From Gammaproteobacteria bacterium (GTDB taxonomy: Bacteria > Pseudomonadota > Gammaproteobacteria > Pseudomonadales > Pseudohongiellaceae), in contig JAURWS010000020.1 of assembly GCA_030654835.1 (NCBI GenBank), positions 82,631 to 146,630 of the forward strand: a stretch of 64,000 nt of DNA, written 5' to 3'. The notes beneath the pieces were generated by a model. That model saw only the letters and a program-made list of their open reading frames with translations, was not told the DNA's origin and searched no databases. Both the position numbers and the translations under genes were made by a program. This document shows, one piece after another, positions 41,258-50,315 of the stretch; within the stretch, counting starts at the first letter, position 1; each line of letters opens with the position of its first letter.

Positions 41258-42451
41258 ATGAACGGAAACGGAATGGCGAATCGGGTATCTAACTCTGCAG
41301 CGGATGGGCGTATGCGTGCCGGGTTTTCTGCAGTAGTACGAGCAGTTGTGTTGGCAGGGCTGGCCCTGGCGCTGCAGAGCTGTGGAGGGCGCTATCAGGC
41401 GCCGCTGGATGACCAAAGCGCAGTCCTGGAGCGCACGGCGCCGCCAATCTATTCGACCACCGGCCCTTCGTCGGTCGGCGGTGTGGCTGACAGCGCCCCC
41501 ATGTCCTCATCCAGCACGGCGTCCGGTGCCACTGTGGCTCCCGCACGCGCGATCGCTGCCGGAGTGCGGGTGCAGCCTGCCGATGGCGTGAACGTCAACG
41601 TTGTGAATGATCCGGGCGGTATTCGTCGAACCTCGATTGCTCGACAGCCGCTGGGCGGCAGTGCGCCGGTATCTCCACAGGAACCGGCACCTGCGATTGC
41701 TCCAGCCAGTTCACCCTCTGTCAGCAGCCCGGCTGTCGGTGCCGCTTCTGCGAACGCTGCCGCCACGCAAGCTCCCGCTCCGCTGGTCGGGCAGAGCCAT
41801 ATCGTTGCCCGTGGTGAAACGCTCTATTCGATCGCCTGGCAATATTCGCTGGACTACCGGGCGCTGGCACTGGCCAATAACCTGCAAGCTCCCTATACCA
41901 TCTATCCGGATCAACGGCTTTCCTTGAATATCGGCGGTGTCTCCAACAACGCGCTGCAGAGTGTGCCCGCAATTCCAGCAGCTCCCGCCGGCACCGCAGC
42001 GGTGGCCAGCGGGCAGCGCCCGGCGGCGGCGGAGGCCAGTCGGCGCACAGGTAACGTGCCAAGTCGTGTCATCGAAGATATCGCCTGGCAATGGCCGGTG
42101 GAGGGGCGCGTACTGCGAACCTTCAGTGGCAGTGCTGCCACCACCAGCCGGGGAATCGATATCGGTGCGCGCCGTGGTGACCCCGTCTATGCAGCCGCCG
42201 ATGGCGACGTGGTGTACTCTGGGCGCGGCATACAAGGGCAGGGTGATCTGATCATCATTCGTCACAGTGCTCGCCATCTGAGCGCGTACTCTCATAACAG
42301 CAGCATGCTGGTCAGTGAGGGAGCGCGGATTCGGGCTGGCGACAAGATTGCCGAAGTCGGCACCGACAGTCGCGGCTCTGAGCTATTGCATTTCGAGGTG
42401 CGCGTGGACGGCGCCCCTGTCGATCCAGCGCGCTATCTGCCTGCCCGCTGA
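41258..42451 (+). CDS. nlpD: NlpD-type LysM/LytM lipoprotein
   Basis: Outer-membrane lipoprotein that activates cell-wall amidases during division. The ATG at 41258 follows GGAAAGGG at 6 nt. In-frame starts at 41240 and 41243 also exist. The signal peptide ends in the lipobox LALQSC. A Ser/Pro/Ala-rich linker follows, then a LysM domain (HIVARGETLYSIAWQYSLDY), another linker, and a C-terminal LytM domain (WQWPVEGRVLRTFSG to LPAR). The LytM zinc ligands look degenerate, as expected for non-catalytic NlpD/EnvC activators. rpoS follows, and its main promoter often lies in nlpD. Confidence 0.92.
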   Translation: MNGNGMANRVSNSAADGRMRAGFSAVVRAVVLAGLALALQSCGGRYQAPLDDQSAVLERTAPPIYSTTGPSSVGGVADSAPMSSSSTASGATVAPARAIAAGVRVQPADGVNVNVVNDPGGIRRTSIARQPLGGSAPVSPQEPAPAIAPASSPSVSSPAVGAASANAAATQAPAPLVGQSHIVARGETLYSIAWQYSLDYRALALANNLQAPYTIYPDQRLSLNIGGVSNNALQSVPAIPAAPAGTAAVASGQRPAAAEASRRTGNVPSRVIEDIAWQWPVEGRVLRTFSGSAATTSRGIDIGARRGDPVYAAADGDVVYSGRGIQGQGDLIIIRHSARHLSAYSHNSSMLVSEGARIRAGDKIAEVGTDSRGSELLHFEVRVDGAPVDPARYLPAR

Positions 42452-42622
42452 CTCGCCGATTTTCGGCCCCAGTCTGCAACTCCCCAAATGTGCCTTTTCT
42501 GACGCACGGCCAGGCATGAACGTGGCGTGCGTCGCTCTTCCTTCTCAACTCATCTCATAATTCCAGCAGCCGTCAATTTCTGGGACGTTCCCTGTTGCCT
42601 CGCAAATAATGGAATGGTAAGT

Positions 42623-42762
42623 TCCGGTCGCCTGTTCACCGGATGTGGGCAGGTACGTCAGGAATGAGGCTTACAAAAAAGGGGCAGTATTATGGACGGT
42701 AATGTGGCTCGTACTGAAAACAGTAAAGAGCGCTTGCGATTGCACAACACAAGGAAACCATC
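42623..42762 (+). promoter_or_regulatory. rpoS leader with hairpin and a 29-codon upstream ORF
   Basis: The nlpD-rpoS gap (42452-42762) holds no full gene. A hairpin TCCGGT (42623-42628) / ACCGGA (42638-42643) lies in the leader. An ATG at 42692 with AGGGG 7 nt upstream opens a 29-codon frame (MDGNVARTENSKERLRLHNT then RKPSWMMRR) that runs through the rpoS start and stops at 42779-42781, 16 bp inside rpoS in another frame. This could couple rpoS translation to that of a leader peptide. Whether it is translated is unknown. Confidence 0.4.
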
Positions 42763-43728
42763 ATGGATGATGAGGCGATAAGAACCATGGAAGAAGTGGT
42801 AGAGAGAAATGCTGTAGCTATTTTTGACGAAGTTGTAGAAGAGAATGTGGCGGACGACGCGCCATGCTGTCTGGGGTCTCTCGTCGGCTCCGCAGGGTGC
42901 CGAAAGACACCGGATATGACTCGGCTTTATCTCAACGACATTGGCTCCGCGCAGTTGCTGAGTGCGGAGGAAGAGGTCGAGTATTCGCGCAGGACGCGTG
43001 CAGGCGACACGGAAGGGCGCCGGATAATGGTTGTCAGCAACCTGCGTCTGGTGGTGAAGATCGCGCGTCGCTACGTCAATCGTGGGCTTGGTTTTCTCGA
43101 CCTCGTGCAGGAAGGGAATCTGGGGCTTCTGCGGGCAGTCGAGAAGTATGATCCTGAGCGCGGCTTTCGCTTCTCCACCTACGCGACCTGGTGGATTCGA
43201 CAGACCATCGAGCGTGCCATCATGAATCAGGCCCGAGTAATTCGTCTGCCGATTCATGTCCTCAAAGAGCTGAATATTTACCTGAAGACGACACGGGAAT
43301 TTTCTCGTGTGCACGATCAGGATCCCAGCGTGGAACAACTTTCTCAACTGATGCTCAAACCGGTGGACGACGTCAAACGTCTGCTGTCCTACAACGAACG
43401 CCTCGTGACGTCGGACCCTCAAAACCCAGGACAGGAGTCAAGTATTTTGGAGCAGGTGCCCGATACTCCTGACAGTGCACCTATGGAAATTCTGCATGAT
43501 GACGGCGTGCGTGAGACAGTTGACACCTGGTTGCATATGCTCAGCGCTAAGCATATCGACGTCATTGCCCGGCGCTTTGGTTTTTTGGGGTTTGAGTGCC
43601 GAACATTGGAGGAGGTCGGACAGGAGATTGGTCTGACTCGCGAGCGAGTTCGCCAGATTCAGCTGGAGGCGCTGGAGAGACTTCGGGAAATTGCCAGGGA
43701 GCAGGGAATTACGAAGGATTGCTGGTAG
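42763..43728 (+). CDS. rpoS: RNA polymerase sigma factor RpoS
   Basis: Stationary-phase and general stress sigma factor. The ATG has AAGGAAACC upstream. The 321-residue protein shows region 1.2 (DMTRLYLNDIGSAQLLSAEEEVEYSRR), region 2 with RLVVKIARRYVNRGLGFLDLVQEGNLGL and the 2.3/2.4 helix FSTYATWWIRQTIERA, region 3, and region 4 with TLEEVGQEIGLTRERVRQIQ. The N-terminal 50 residues are acidic and unlike those of E. coli. Its place after nlpD and next to fdxA matches Pseudomonas. It can be told from RpoD and RpoH by the lack of region 1.1 and by context. Confidence 0.94.
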   Translation: MDDEAIRTMEEVVERNAVAIFDEVVEENVADDAPCCLGSLVGSAGCRKTPDMTRLYLNDIGSAQLLSAEEEVEYSRRTRAGDTEGRRIMVVSNLRLVVKIARRYVNRGLGFLDLVQEGNLGLLRAVEKYDPERGFRFSTYATWWIRQTIERAIMNQARVIRLPIHVLKELNIYLKTTREFSRVHDQDPSVEQLSQLMLKPVDDVKRLLSYNERLVTSDPQNPGQESSILEQVPDTPDSAPMEILHDDGVRETVDTWLHMLSAKHIDVIARRFGFLGFECRTLEEVGQEIGLTRERVRQIQLEALERLREIAREQGITKDCW

Positions 43729-43772
43729 CAGTGAGTTGAATTGCACTGGTTGTATGAGAAGGCTGTTTGCGA

Positions 43773-43799
43773 AGGCTCCGGGATTTGAGGCCGGAGCCT
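43773..43799. terminator. 9-bp stem-loop between rpoS and fdxA
   Basis: AGGCTCCGG (43773-43781) pairs perfectly with CCGGAGCCT (43791-43799) in the gap between the convergent rpoS and fdxA genes. A T-rich but interrupted stretch follows on the plus strand (gtttgcag). It probably ends transcription from one or both sides. Confidence 0.55.
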
Positions 43800-43816
43800 G
43801 TTTGCAGACCGATATA

Positions 43817-44149
43817 TCAGCCAGCATCCTTGATCAGATACTGGAGTTTGCCCGGCACGCCCTTCCATTTCTCGGCGTCTTCCAGTGCGGGTTTCATCTC
43901 GGTGATGTTCGCCCATTTCTGCGCTAGCTCGGCATTGAGCGCCAAAAACTGCTGCTGGTCTTCAGGTAATTCATCTTCGGCATAGATCGCGTCCACGGGG
44001 CACTCTGGCTCACACAGGGCGCAGTCGATGCATTCATCGGGGTGGATGACCAGGAAATTCGGACCTTCATAGAAACAATCAACAGGGCATACTTCCACAC
44101 AGTCTGTGTGCTTGCAGCGTATGCAGTTCTCGCCAACAACAAAAGTCAT
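43817..44149 (-). CDS. fdxA: 7Fe ferredoxin (FdxA)
   Basis: Small cytosolic electron carrier with one [3Fe-4S] and one [4Fe-4S] cluster. The start at 44149 ([20 protein letters not shown]) has GGAGAAATC directly upstream. The longer open frame to 44377 runs into an intergenic repeat and is rejected. The 110-residue product has the cluster-binding cysteines of [21 protein letters not shown] (residues 9-29) and [16 protein letters not shown] (about 40-55). The charged C-terminal extension is typical of this FdxA type. It lies downstream of mutS on the same strand. Confidence 0.95.
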   Translation of the reverse strand: MTFVVGENCIRCKHTDCVEVCPVDCFYEGPNFLVIHPDECIDCALCEPECPVDAIYAEDELPEDQQQFLALNAELAQKWANITEMKPALEDAEKWKGVPGKLQYLIKDAG

Positions 44150-44293
44150 GATTTCTCCAGCTTTATTGGCCCGGGGTGCCGGGGTGGGTAATTTGAAGTT
44201 GGGGCGATTATAAAGAGGTTCGGGGGGGCAGGGAAAATACTTTTTCCGATAATGCATAGTTAATTTGTTCGCTGGGCTTTCGCGCCGTAGTTC

Positions 44294-44410
44294 GGTCTGT
44301 GTTGGCGACAAGACTGAGCAGGACACGCCCGTAAATACTTCCCTGTAGGGCTCGGTCGCGCCATCCATGGCGCTCAACGGTCCTGATCAGTCTTGTCGCC
44401 AACACAGACC
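44294..44410. repeat. Large inverted repeat (31-bp arms) between mutS and fdxA
   Basis: Arms at 44294-44324 and 44380-44410 are reverse complements with one mismatch, and the outer 24 bp (44294-44317 and 44387-44410) are perfect. The 55-bp loop contains its own palindrome GCGCCATCCATGGCGC. Short open frames cross it in several directions, but none has convincing signals. It looks like a palindromic intergenic element of the kind found in many copies in gammaproteobacterial genomes, distinct from the REP family further right. The rest of the 333-bp gap is unremarkable. Confidence 0.8.
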
Positions 44411-44482
44411 TTGCTTCAGCCCTATATTCCCTGCTCTGCTCTGCTGAGCATGACTTGGCGTAACGATTCGCCTTCGCGCCCC

Positions 44483-47083
44483 TCACAGCTTCTGTTTCAG
44501 GGCGTAGAGGAGGTCGAGGGCTTGGCGGGCGGTGAGGTCGTCGGGGTTGAGGGCGGTGAGTTGTTGGATGACCGGGTGGGGTTCGTATTGGGTGAAGAGT
44601 TCGGTTTGCAGGGGGGCCGCCGGGGCTTCGGTCGAGGGCTTGTGGGATTGTTGGAGGCTGTCGCGTTCCAGCTGTTGGAGTTTGTCGCGGGCCTGGCGGA
44701 TGACGGTTAAAGGGACGCCGGCGAGTTGGGCGACCTGCAGGCCGTAGCTCTGGTTCGCGGGGCCGGGTTTGACGGCGTGCAGGAAGACGATGCCATCCTG
44801 ATGTTCCGAGGCGTCCAGGTGGACGTTGGCGATGTTGGAGAAACGCTCGGGCAGGGCGGTCAGTTCGAAGTAGTGGGTGGCGAACAGCGTCCAGGCCTGT
44901 AGTTTCTCGGCGATGTAGACGGCACTGGCCCAGGCCAGCGAGAGGCCGTCGAAGGTGCTGGTGCCGCGTCCTACCTCATCCATCAGCACCAGGCTGTTGG
45001 CCGTGGCGTTGTGGAGAATGTTGGCGGTCTCGGTCATTTCCACCATGAAGGTGGAGCGTCCGCCAGCCAGATCGTCGGATGAGCCGATGCGGGTGAAGAT
45101 GCGATCGATCGGCCCGATACGGGCACTGCGCGCAGGCACGAAGCTACCGGTAAAGGCCAGCAGCACGATCAGCGCCGTCTGGCGCATGTAGGTCGATTTA
45201 CCGCCCATGTTGGGGCCGGTGATGATCAGCATCTGGCGCTTGTCATCCAGGTCGACGTCATTGGCGACGAACACACTTTCGGTGACTTGCTCGACCACCG
45301 GATGGCGTCCCTGTTCGATGTGGATGCCGGGTTCGGCTGTCAATTCTGGCTGGCACAGATCCAGGGTGCGGGCGCGTTCGGCGAAGTTGTTCAAGACGTC
45401 GAGTTCGGCCAGAGCTGCTGCGGTATTGAGCAGCGCGTTCAGGTCTATCGCCACGACTTCCAGCAGCTCGTCGTAGAGCGCCTTTTCACGGGTGAGTGCC
45501 TTGCTGTTGGCGCTCAACACCTTGTCTTCGAACAGCTTGAGGTCGGGCGTGATGAAGCGCTCGGCGTTCTTCAAGGTCTGGCGGCGCTGGTAATCGGCCG
45601 GCATGTCGTCGGCCTGCGCCTTGCTGACCTCAATGAAATAGCCGTGCACGCGGTTGTAGCCAACCTTGAGCGTGCTCAGGCCAGTACGCTGCTTCTCCTT
45701 GATTTCGAGATCGATCAGAAACTGCCCTGCGTTGCTGCTGAGGTTGCGCAGCTCGTCCAGTTCGGCGTCATAACCCTCGGCGATTACGCCGCCTTCGCGA
45801 ATCACCACGGGCGGATTGTCGATGACGGCGCGGCTCAGTAGCGTGGCGAGATCAGGATAGTCGGCGATGCTGAGTTGCAGGCTGGCCAGGCGCGGTGAGT
45901 CGTTCTGTTCAAGGATTCCTCTCAAAGCACCCTGCAGACGTGGCAAGGTAATCAAGGCATCGCGCAAACGCGCCAGGTCTCGCGGCCGTGCCGAGCGTAG
46001 ACCGACGCGGGCGAGGATGCGCTCGATGTCGCCGATCTCGTGCAGTAGTGGGTGCAACTGTTCGAAACGATACTGGTCGATCAACGTTGAAACGGTTTGC
46101 TGGCGCAGCGCCAGCTGGCTGCGGTCTCGCAATGGTCGGTGCAGCCAGCGGTTCAGCAGGCGTCCACCCATAGCGGTGGCAGTGCTGTCGAGCACCGACA
46201 TCAGCGTGTTGTCCGTGCCTCCGGCGAGGTTGCGATCCAGCTCCAGATTGCGGCGGCTGGCGGCGTCGAGAATCAGACTGTCGCCAGGTTGTTCCAGTTG
46301 AATGCCCTGAATGTGTGGCAATTGTGAACGCTGCGTCTCGCGGGCATAGCCCAGCAGACAACCCGCCGCCTGCAGCGCGAGCGTCAACTGCTCGCAACCG
46401 AAGCCATTCAAATCCAACGTGCCGAAGTGCTGGTTCAGCGCGCGTCGGCTGCTGTCGAGATCGAACTCCCACAGCGGTCTGCGCCGCGTACCCTGCCGAG
46501 ATTCCAACACCTGCAGCGCCGAAACCTCTTCATTAACAAGCACTTCCGCGGGTCGGACCCGCGCAACTTCAGCAAGCATGTCGTCGCGGGAGGCGACTTC
46601 GCTGAGTACGAAGCGGCCGCTGCTGACATCCAGCCAGGCCAGACCGAAACGTGCTTTCTCGGGGTCTTCGCTGTGCGTGCCGGTCACCGCCAGCAACAGG
46701 CTTTCGCTGCGCTCGTTGAGCAGGGCTTCGTCGCTGAGCGTGCCCGGCGTGATGATTCGCACCACCTGCCGATCGACTGGCCCCTTGCTGGTCGCCGGAT
46801 CGCCAATCTGTTCGCAGATGGCCACCGAGACTCCGGCGTCCACCAGTCTTGCCAGGTAGCGATCGGCGGCGTGAAAGGGGATGCCGCACATGGGGATGTC
46901 TTTGCCGTCGATCTTGCCGCGGCTGGTCAGGGTGATGTCGAGAATTTTCGAGGCTGTGCGCGCGTCTTCGAAGAACAGCTCGTAGAAGTCGCCCATGCGG
47001 TAGAACAGCAGCTCGTTGCGGTGTTGGGCTTTCAGGCCCAGGAATTGCCGCATCATGGGGGTGTGTTGAGAAATATTTTCCAT
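44483..47083 (-). CDS. mutS: DNA mismatch repair protein MutS
   Basis: Recognises base mismatches and starts mismatch repair. The mismatch-contacting Phe-x-Glu is in [13 protein letters not shown] near residue 34. The ATPase has Walker [16 protein letters not shown] near residue 615, the [21 protein letters not shown]alker B region near 690 and [12 protein letters not shown] near 725. The C-terminal tail has the Gln/Leu-rich helix and the conserved dimerisation end. The ATG at 47083 ([14 protein letters not shown]) gives 866 residues. A TTG at 47092 is an alternative with a slightly better spaced GGATG. Confidence 0.97.
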   Translation of the reverse strand: MENISQHTPMMRQFLGLKAQHRNELLFYRMGDFYELFFEDARTASKILDITLTSRGKIDGKDIPMCGIPFHAADRYLARLVDAGVSVAICEQIGDPATSKGPVDRQVVRIITPGTLSDEALLNERSESLLLAVTGTHSEDPEKARFGLAWLDVSSGRFVLSEVASRDDMLAEVARVRPAEVLVNEEVSALQVLESRQGTRRRPLWEFDLDSSRRALNQHFGTLDLNGFGCEQLTLALQAAGCLLGYARETQRSQLPHIQGIQLEQPGDSLILDAASRRNLELDRNLAGGTDNTLMSVLDSTATAMGGRLLNRWLHRPLRDRSQLALRQQTVSTLIDQYRFEQLHPLLHEIGDIERILARVGLRSARPRDLARLRDALITLPRLQGALRGILEQNDSPRLASLQLSIADYPDLATLLSRAVIDNPPVVIREGGVIAEGYDAELDELRNLSSNAGQFLIDLEIKEKQRTGLSTLKVGYNRVHGYFIEVSKAQADDMPADYQRRQTLKNAERFITPDLKLFEDKVLSANSKALTREKALYDELLEVVAIDLNALLNTAAALAELDVLNNFAERARTLDLCQPELTAEPGIHIEQGRHPVVEQVTESVFVANDVDLDDKRQMLIITGPNMGGKSTYMRQTALIVLLAFTGSFVPARSARIGPIDRIFTRIGSSDDLAGGRSTFMVEMTETANILHNATANSLVLMDEVGRGTSTFDGLSLAWASAVYIAEKLQAWTLFATHYFELTALPERFSNIANVHLDASEHQDGIVFLHAVKPGPANQSYGLQVAQLAGVPLTVIRQARDKLQQLERDSLQQSHKPSTEAPAAPLQTELFTQYEPHPVIQQLTALNPDDLTARQALDLLYALKQKL

Positions 47084-47170
47084 TTTATTCAATTACATCC
47101 AGTTATATTTTAATGCTACGTAATACATGCGAGTGTGGCGTTTAGCTGACACTTTCGGCGTGGAGTTAAA

Positions 47171-47632
47171 TCAACTTATCGAGTGCCCTACGGCTTTCTC
47201 AAACGTCTGTATCAGGGCTGTATAGTCACAGAATACTGCTTTGATATTCGCTTGGGCCAATTCGTGGATCAAATTTTCGCGGCTCAATCCCTCTAGGCAG
47301 TTGCGCTCAGCCAATGAGCTAAAAAATTTCCGGCTCTCGGGGGCAATTCTGGAAAAGGTGCAAAAGCGAGTGCTGTCCTTTGAGATGTCAACCGTGCGAG
47401 TTTCTCCCGCCCAAGAATATATGTCCCTGAAAAGGCTTCGATGCAAGGATTTCAAATAGTTGAAATCATAAGGAGGTAATTGAAACTCTATCGCATCAGC
47501 TCGCGCAGAACTGAGGCGACGCTCCGCGTCTTCAAGATCGGCATCAACTTGCAAATTAAGGAGATTGCGAAGGACAGTGGAGTTTTCGTAACAATAAGGA
47601 TCCTGTCCAGAACCGTATTTATCTGCGGTCAG
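47171..47632 (-). pseudogene. Fic toxin with the catalytic core deleted
   Basis: The frame reads LTADKYGSGQDPYCYENSTV near its N-terminus, matching the E. coli Fic start (MSDKFGEGRDPYLYPG), and continues well conserved to SRENLIHELA. It then jumps directly to QANIKAVFCDYTALIQTFEK, which resembles the Fic C-terminal end. The stretch between, which should hold the HPFxxGNG AMP-transferase active site (about 50 residues), is absent without loss of frame. No ATG is visible at the expected start, where the codon is CTG at 47632. The antitoxin gene ends overlapping this point. Probably a non-catalytic remnant. Confidence 0.75.
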
Positions 47633-47795
47633 AGTTCGACTCCTTGTCGCTCGCTTTTTGCTGGGAGGAGGAAATCAATACCTTGGCTGAAGTGCCGCTG
47701 ACTTTAATGCCTTCCAATCTCAAACTTGCCTCGTAGTTTGAGCGACGAACTTTGGCAAAATATGCCCTCTTTGCTTTGAAGTCAGGTGAGTTCAA
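47619..47795 (-). CDS. FicA/YhfG-type antitoxin of the decayed Fic locus
   Basis: This short frame lies immediately upstream of the fic remnant and its stop overlaps the fic start. It reads LNSPDFKAKRAYFAKVRRSN then YEASLRLEGIKV, resembling YhfG, the short partner of Fic. Residues 24-29, SLRLEG, fit the [S/T]xxxE[G/N] inhibitory motif that blocks the Fic ATP site. The start is uncertain: TTG at 47795 gives 58 residues, there is no ATG in frame, and the frame stays open to about 47860. It may be translated from a rare start, or be decaying too. Confidence 0.55.
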   Translation of the reverse strand: MNSPDFKAKRAYFAKVRRSNYEASLRLEGIKVSGTSAKVLISSSQQKASDKESNSDRR

Positions 47796-47931
47796 TGGTA
47801 GCGCCTCGTCTTGTTGTCCTTGGCCGAGTATATCAAGAACTAATTTGCCGGACAGGCCTATTTACCACCGGATTTTAGGCGATTAAATGGCGGCCGTCAG
47901 CGCGTCTGGAAATCTCTGCTAAGCTTGCAAA

Positions 47932-47995
47932 TGTGGGAGCGGGCCTGCCCGCGATCGATTCCGCACTGAATCAATCGCGGGCAGGCCCGCACACA
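47932..47995. repeat. REP pair (BIME) upstream of pncC
   Basis: A forward half-site (TGTGGGAGCGGGCCTGCCCG, then CGAT) and an inverted half-site (ATCGCGGGCAGGCCCGCACA) face each other across about 16 bp. This is the same family as the REPs around the RAYT gene. It lies in the gap between the fic antitoxin and pncC, where no other gene is visible (47796-48023). Confidence 0.9.
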
Positions 47996-48023
47996 TAAAA
48001 TCAGCGATTGAAGTGGATAAACC

Positions 48024-48554
48024 ATGAACAAAACCCTGCTCTCCCTCAGCCGCCAATGCGGCGAACTCCTGCTGCAACATCACTGCAAAGTGACCACGGC
48101 CGAGTCCTGCACCGGCGGTTGGATCGCTCAGTGCATCACCGCCGTGGCGGGCAGCTCGGACTGGTTCGAAACGGGCTTCGTCACCTATTCAAATCAGGCC
48201 AAGCAGCAGTTGCTGCAGGTTCCAGTTCAGTGTTTTGAAGGCCCGAAAGCGCCGGGCGCTGTGAGTGAAGAAACGGTGCTCGGCATGGCTCGAGGTGCGT
48301 TGCAGGCAGCCGGGGCACAGTATGCGGTGGCGACCAGCGGCGTCGCGGGGCCGGACGGCGGCACTCCGGGCAAGCCAGTGGGCACGGTGTGGATCGGCTG
48401 GGCATGGCGCACTGGGGATGCAGTGGAGTCATTTGCGCGAGTGCAACGCTTTACCGGCGACCGTGAATCCGTGCGCAAGCAGTCTGTACAGGCGGCGTTG
48501 GAGGGGCTGCTGACGCTCCTGCAGGCCCGAAATGCGTCGGCCCCCGAACACTGA
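48024..48554 (+). CDS. pncC: Nicotinamide-nucleotide amidase (CinA C-terminal domain)
   Basis: Deamidates NMN to NaMN in pyridine nucleotide recycling. The 176-residue stand-alone CinA C-terminal domain has the nucleophile Ser in TTAESCTGGWIAQ near residue 28 and the ATSGVAGPDGGTPGKPVGTVWIGW segment near 101. The N-terminal CinA domain is absent, as in E. coli YgaD/PncC. It lies upstream of recA as in Pseudomonas and E. coli, but the LexA box between them means recA has its own promoter. Confidence 0.94.
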   Translation: MNKTLLSLSRQCGELLLQHHCKVTTAESCTGGWIAQCITAVAGSSDWFETGFVTYSNQAKQQLLQVPVQCFEGPKAPGAVSEETVLGMARGALQAAGAQYAVATSGVAGPDGGTPGKPVGTVWIGWAWRTGDAVESFARVQRFTGDRESVRKQSVQAALEGLLTLLQARNASAPEH

Positions 48555-48559
48555 TTAAA

Positions 48560-48594
48560 TACTGGTTGAATATACAGTGATTGTCTGTTTTAAT
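48560..48594 (+). promoter_or_regulatory. LexA (SOS) box and promoter of recA
   Basis: TACTGGTTGAATATACAGTG at 48560-48579 keeps the CTG-N10-CAG core and flanking T/A of gammaproteobacterial LexA boxes. A -35 like TTGAAT (48566-48571) sits inside the box, and a -10 like TTTAAT (48589-48594) follows at 17 bp, so LexA binding would block RNA polymerase directly. Confidence 0.85.
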
Positions 48595-48668
48595 TATTTC
48601 ATTGCAAGACCACCTCGGAATCCATTCAGCTTGCTCCGACCAAGCACCAGATAAAAAAGGAATCAACC

Positions 48669-49733
48669 ATGGCCGTAGATGCAGTTAAAGACCCGAACCG
48701 CGAGAAGGCGCTGAGCGCCGCCCTGTCACAGATCGAGCGCCAGTTTGGCAAAGGCTCGATGATGCGTCTGGGAGAAAAGGGCAAGGAAGCAATCCCCGCG
48801 ATTTCCACCGGTTCGCTGGGTCTGGATATCGCGCTGGGCATCGGCGGTCTGCCACGTGGTCGCATCGTGGAAATCTACGGTCCGGAGTCCTCTGGCAAGA
48901 CCACGCTGACGTTGCAGGTCATCGCGGAATGTCAGCGCAACGGTGGCACCTGTGCTTTTATTGACGCAGAACACGCACTCGACCCGATCTACGCCAGCAA
49001 CCTCGGCGTGGATGTCGAGAACCTGCTGGTCAGCCAGCCCGACACCGGCGAACAGGCGCTGGAGATCTGCGACATGATCGTGCGCTCCGGTGCGGTGGAC
49101 GTGGTGGTCATCGACTCCGTGGCGGCACTGACGCCGAAGGCCGAGATCGAAGGCGACATGGGCGACAGTCACATGGGCCTGCAGGCACGTCTGATGTCCC
49201 AGGCGCTGCGCAAGATGACGGGCAACATCAAGAATTCCAACACGCTGGTGATCTTCATCAACCAGATCCGCATGAAGATCGGCGTGATGTTCGGTTCGCC
49301 CGAGACCACCACCGGGGGTAATGCGCTGAAGTTCTACGCCTCTGTGCGCCTGGACATCCGCCGCATCGGTTCGATCAAGGAAGGCGAGGAAGTGGTGGGC
49401 AGCGAGACCCGCGTCAAGGTCGTCAAGAACAAGGTCGCACCACCCTTCCGTCAGTGCGAATTCCAGATCCTGTATGGCACCGGCATCTATCGCATGGGCG
49501 AGGTGATCGATCTGGGCGTGAAGCTCAATCTGATCGACAAGTCCGGCGCCTGGTATGCCTACAACGGTGAGAAGATCGGCCAGGGCAAGAAGAACGTGGC
49601 CACCTATCTGGAAGAGAATCCCCATCTCGCCAAGGAGATTGAGGACAAGATTCGTGCGCAGTTGCTCGGTGGTGCCACACCTCTACTGGTTTCCGGTGGG
49701 GCGGTCGAGGAAGACGACGGGGAGTTCGAATAA
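48669..49733 (+). CDS. recA: Recombinase RecA
   Basis: Strand-exchange ATPase and SOS co-protease. The 354-residue protein has the Walker [14 protein letters not shown] near residue 75, Walker [19 protein letters not shown] near 150, the L2 loop [24 protein letters not shown] near 202 and an acidic C-terminal tail (EEDDGEFE). It starts [19 protein letters not shown]. Expression is probably LexA-controlled through the box upstream. recX follows 27 bp downstream. Confidence 0.98.
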   Translation: MAVDAVKDPNREKALSAALSQIERQFGKGSMMRLGEKGKEAIPAISTGSLGLDIALGIGGLPRGRIVEIYGPESSGKTTLTLQVIAECQRNGGTCAFIDAEHALDPIYASNLGVDVENLLVSQPDTGEQALEICDMIVRSGAVDVVVIDSVAALTPKAEIEGDMGDSHMGLQARLMSQALRKMTGNIKNSNTLVIFINQIRMKIGVMFGSPETTTGGNALKFYASVRLDIRRIGSIKEGEEVVGSETRVKVVKNKVAPPFRQCEFQILYGTGIYRMGEVIDLGVKLNLIDKSGAWYAYNGEKIGQGKKNVATYLEENPHLAKEIEDKIRAQLLGGATPLLVSGGAVEEDDGEFE

Positions 49734-49760
49734 GCCGTCGGTTACTGAAAGGCGTGCAAC

Positions 49761-50255
49761 GTGCGAACTGCTGCTGAAAACACGATGATGGTGGAGCTGC
49801 GACGGGCGGCCATGGATTTGCTGGCCCGCCGCGAGCACTCGCGGGCGGAACTGGTCGACAAGCTCCGTCGCAAATTTGCAGAAGAAGCAGGGGGAGCGGC
49901 GCAGCTTCTCCCCGAAGTGCTCGATCAGTTGGAACAGGATGGCCTGCTCAACGACGCACGTTTCGTTACAGCCTATGTTCGCTACCGGCGCTCACGCGGG
50001 TTTGGCCCACTGTTGATCCGTCAGGAGCTGCGTGGCAAGGGTGTCAGCAGTGCGCTGCTGGACGTTGCCCTGGTAGCGAACACGCCGGAGTGGTTGGAGT
50101 CCTTGCGGGAACTGGTCGCCCGCAAGCAACGGCTGTTCACACTTGAGGGCGACGCCCAGGAAGCGCGCAAAGCCCGCCAGAAGCTGTATCGATTCTGTCT
50201 GTCCCGTGGCTTTACTTCCGAGCAAATTGAAAACGCCCTGCGCTCGGAATCCTGA
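49761..50255 (+). CDS. recX: RecA regulator RecX
   Basis: Binds RecA filaments and limits their activity. The start is GTG at 49761 with AAAGG 8 nt upstream. The 164-residue helical protein shows the tandem three-helix repeats of RecX: LLARREHSRAELVDKLRRKF near residue 16, LEQDGLLNDARFVTAYVRYRRSRGFGPLLIRQELRGKG near 55-95, and FCLSRGFTSEQIENAL near the end. It is co-transcribed with recA by position, so it likely shares SOS induction. Confidence 0.93.
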   Translation: MRTAAENTMMVELRRAAMDLLARREHSRAELVDKLRRKFAEEAGGAAQLLPEVLDQLEQDGLLNDARFVTAYVRYRRSRGFGPLLIRQELRGKGVSSALLDVALVANTPEWLESLRELVARKQRLFTLEGDAQEARKARQKLYRFCLSRGFTSEQIENALRSES

Positions 50256-50258
50256 ATT

Positions 50259-50315
50259 TGCCTGCTATACTGACCCGGCCGATTACCCAGGCTCCGGACT
50301 CTCTGGCAGGTTTTT
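50259..50315 (+). promoter_or_regulatory. Candidate extended -10 promoter of the barrel/cupredoxin/cyclase cassette
   Basis: TGCTATACT at 50263-50271 is an extended -10 element (TGn-TATACT) with no good -35. It lies 45 bp upstream of the ATG of the predicted outer-membrane protein. It is the only visible promoter candidate in the short gap after recX. Read-through from recX cannot be excluded. Confidence 0.35.

Noticed and set aside
44150..44377. N-terminal extension of FdxA ([15 protein letters not shown]...)
   Set aside because: It is encoded by the inverted repeat at 44294-44410 and precedes a good RBS and ATG at 44149.
44427..44710. Plus-strand ORF over the 3' end of mutS
   Set aside because: It is a Gly/Val/Leu/Glu-rich shadow of the mutS C-terminus. 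The minus-strand MutS domain is unmistakable.
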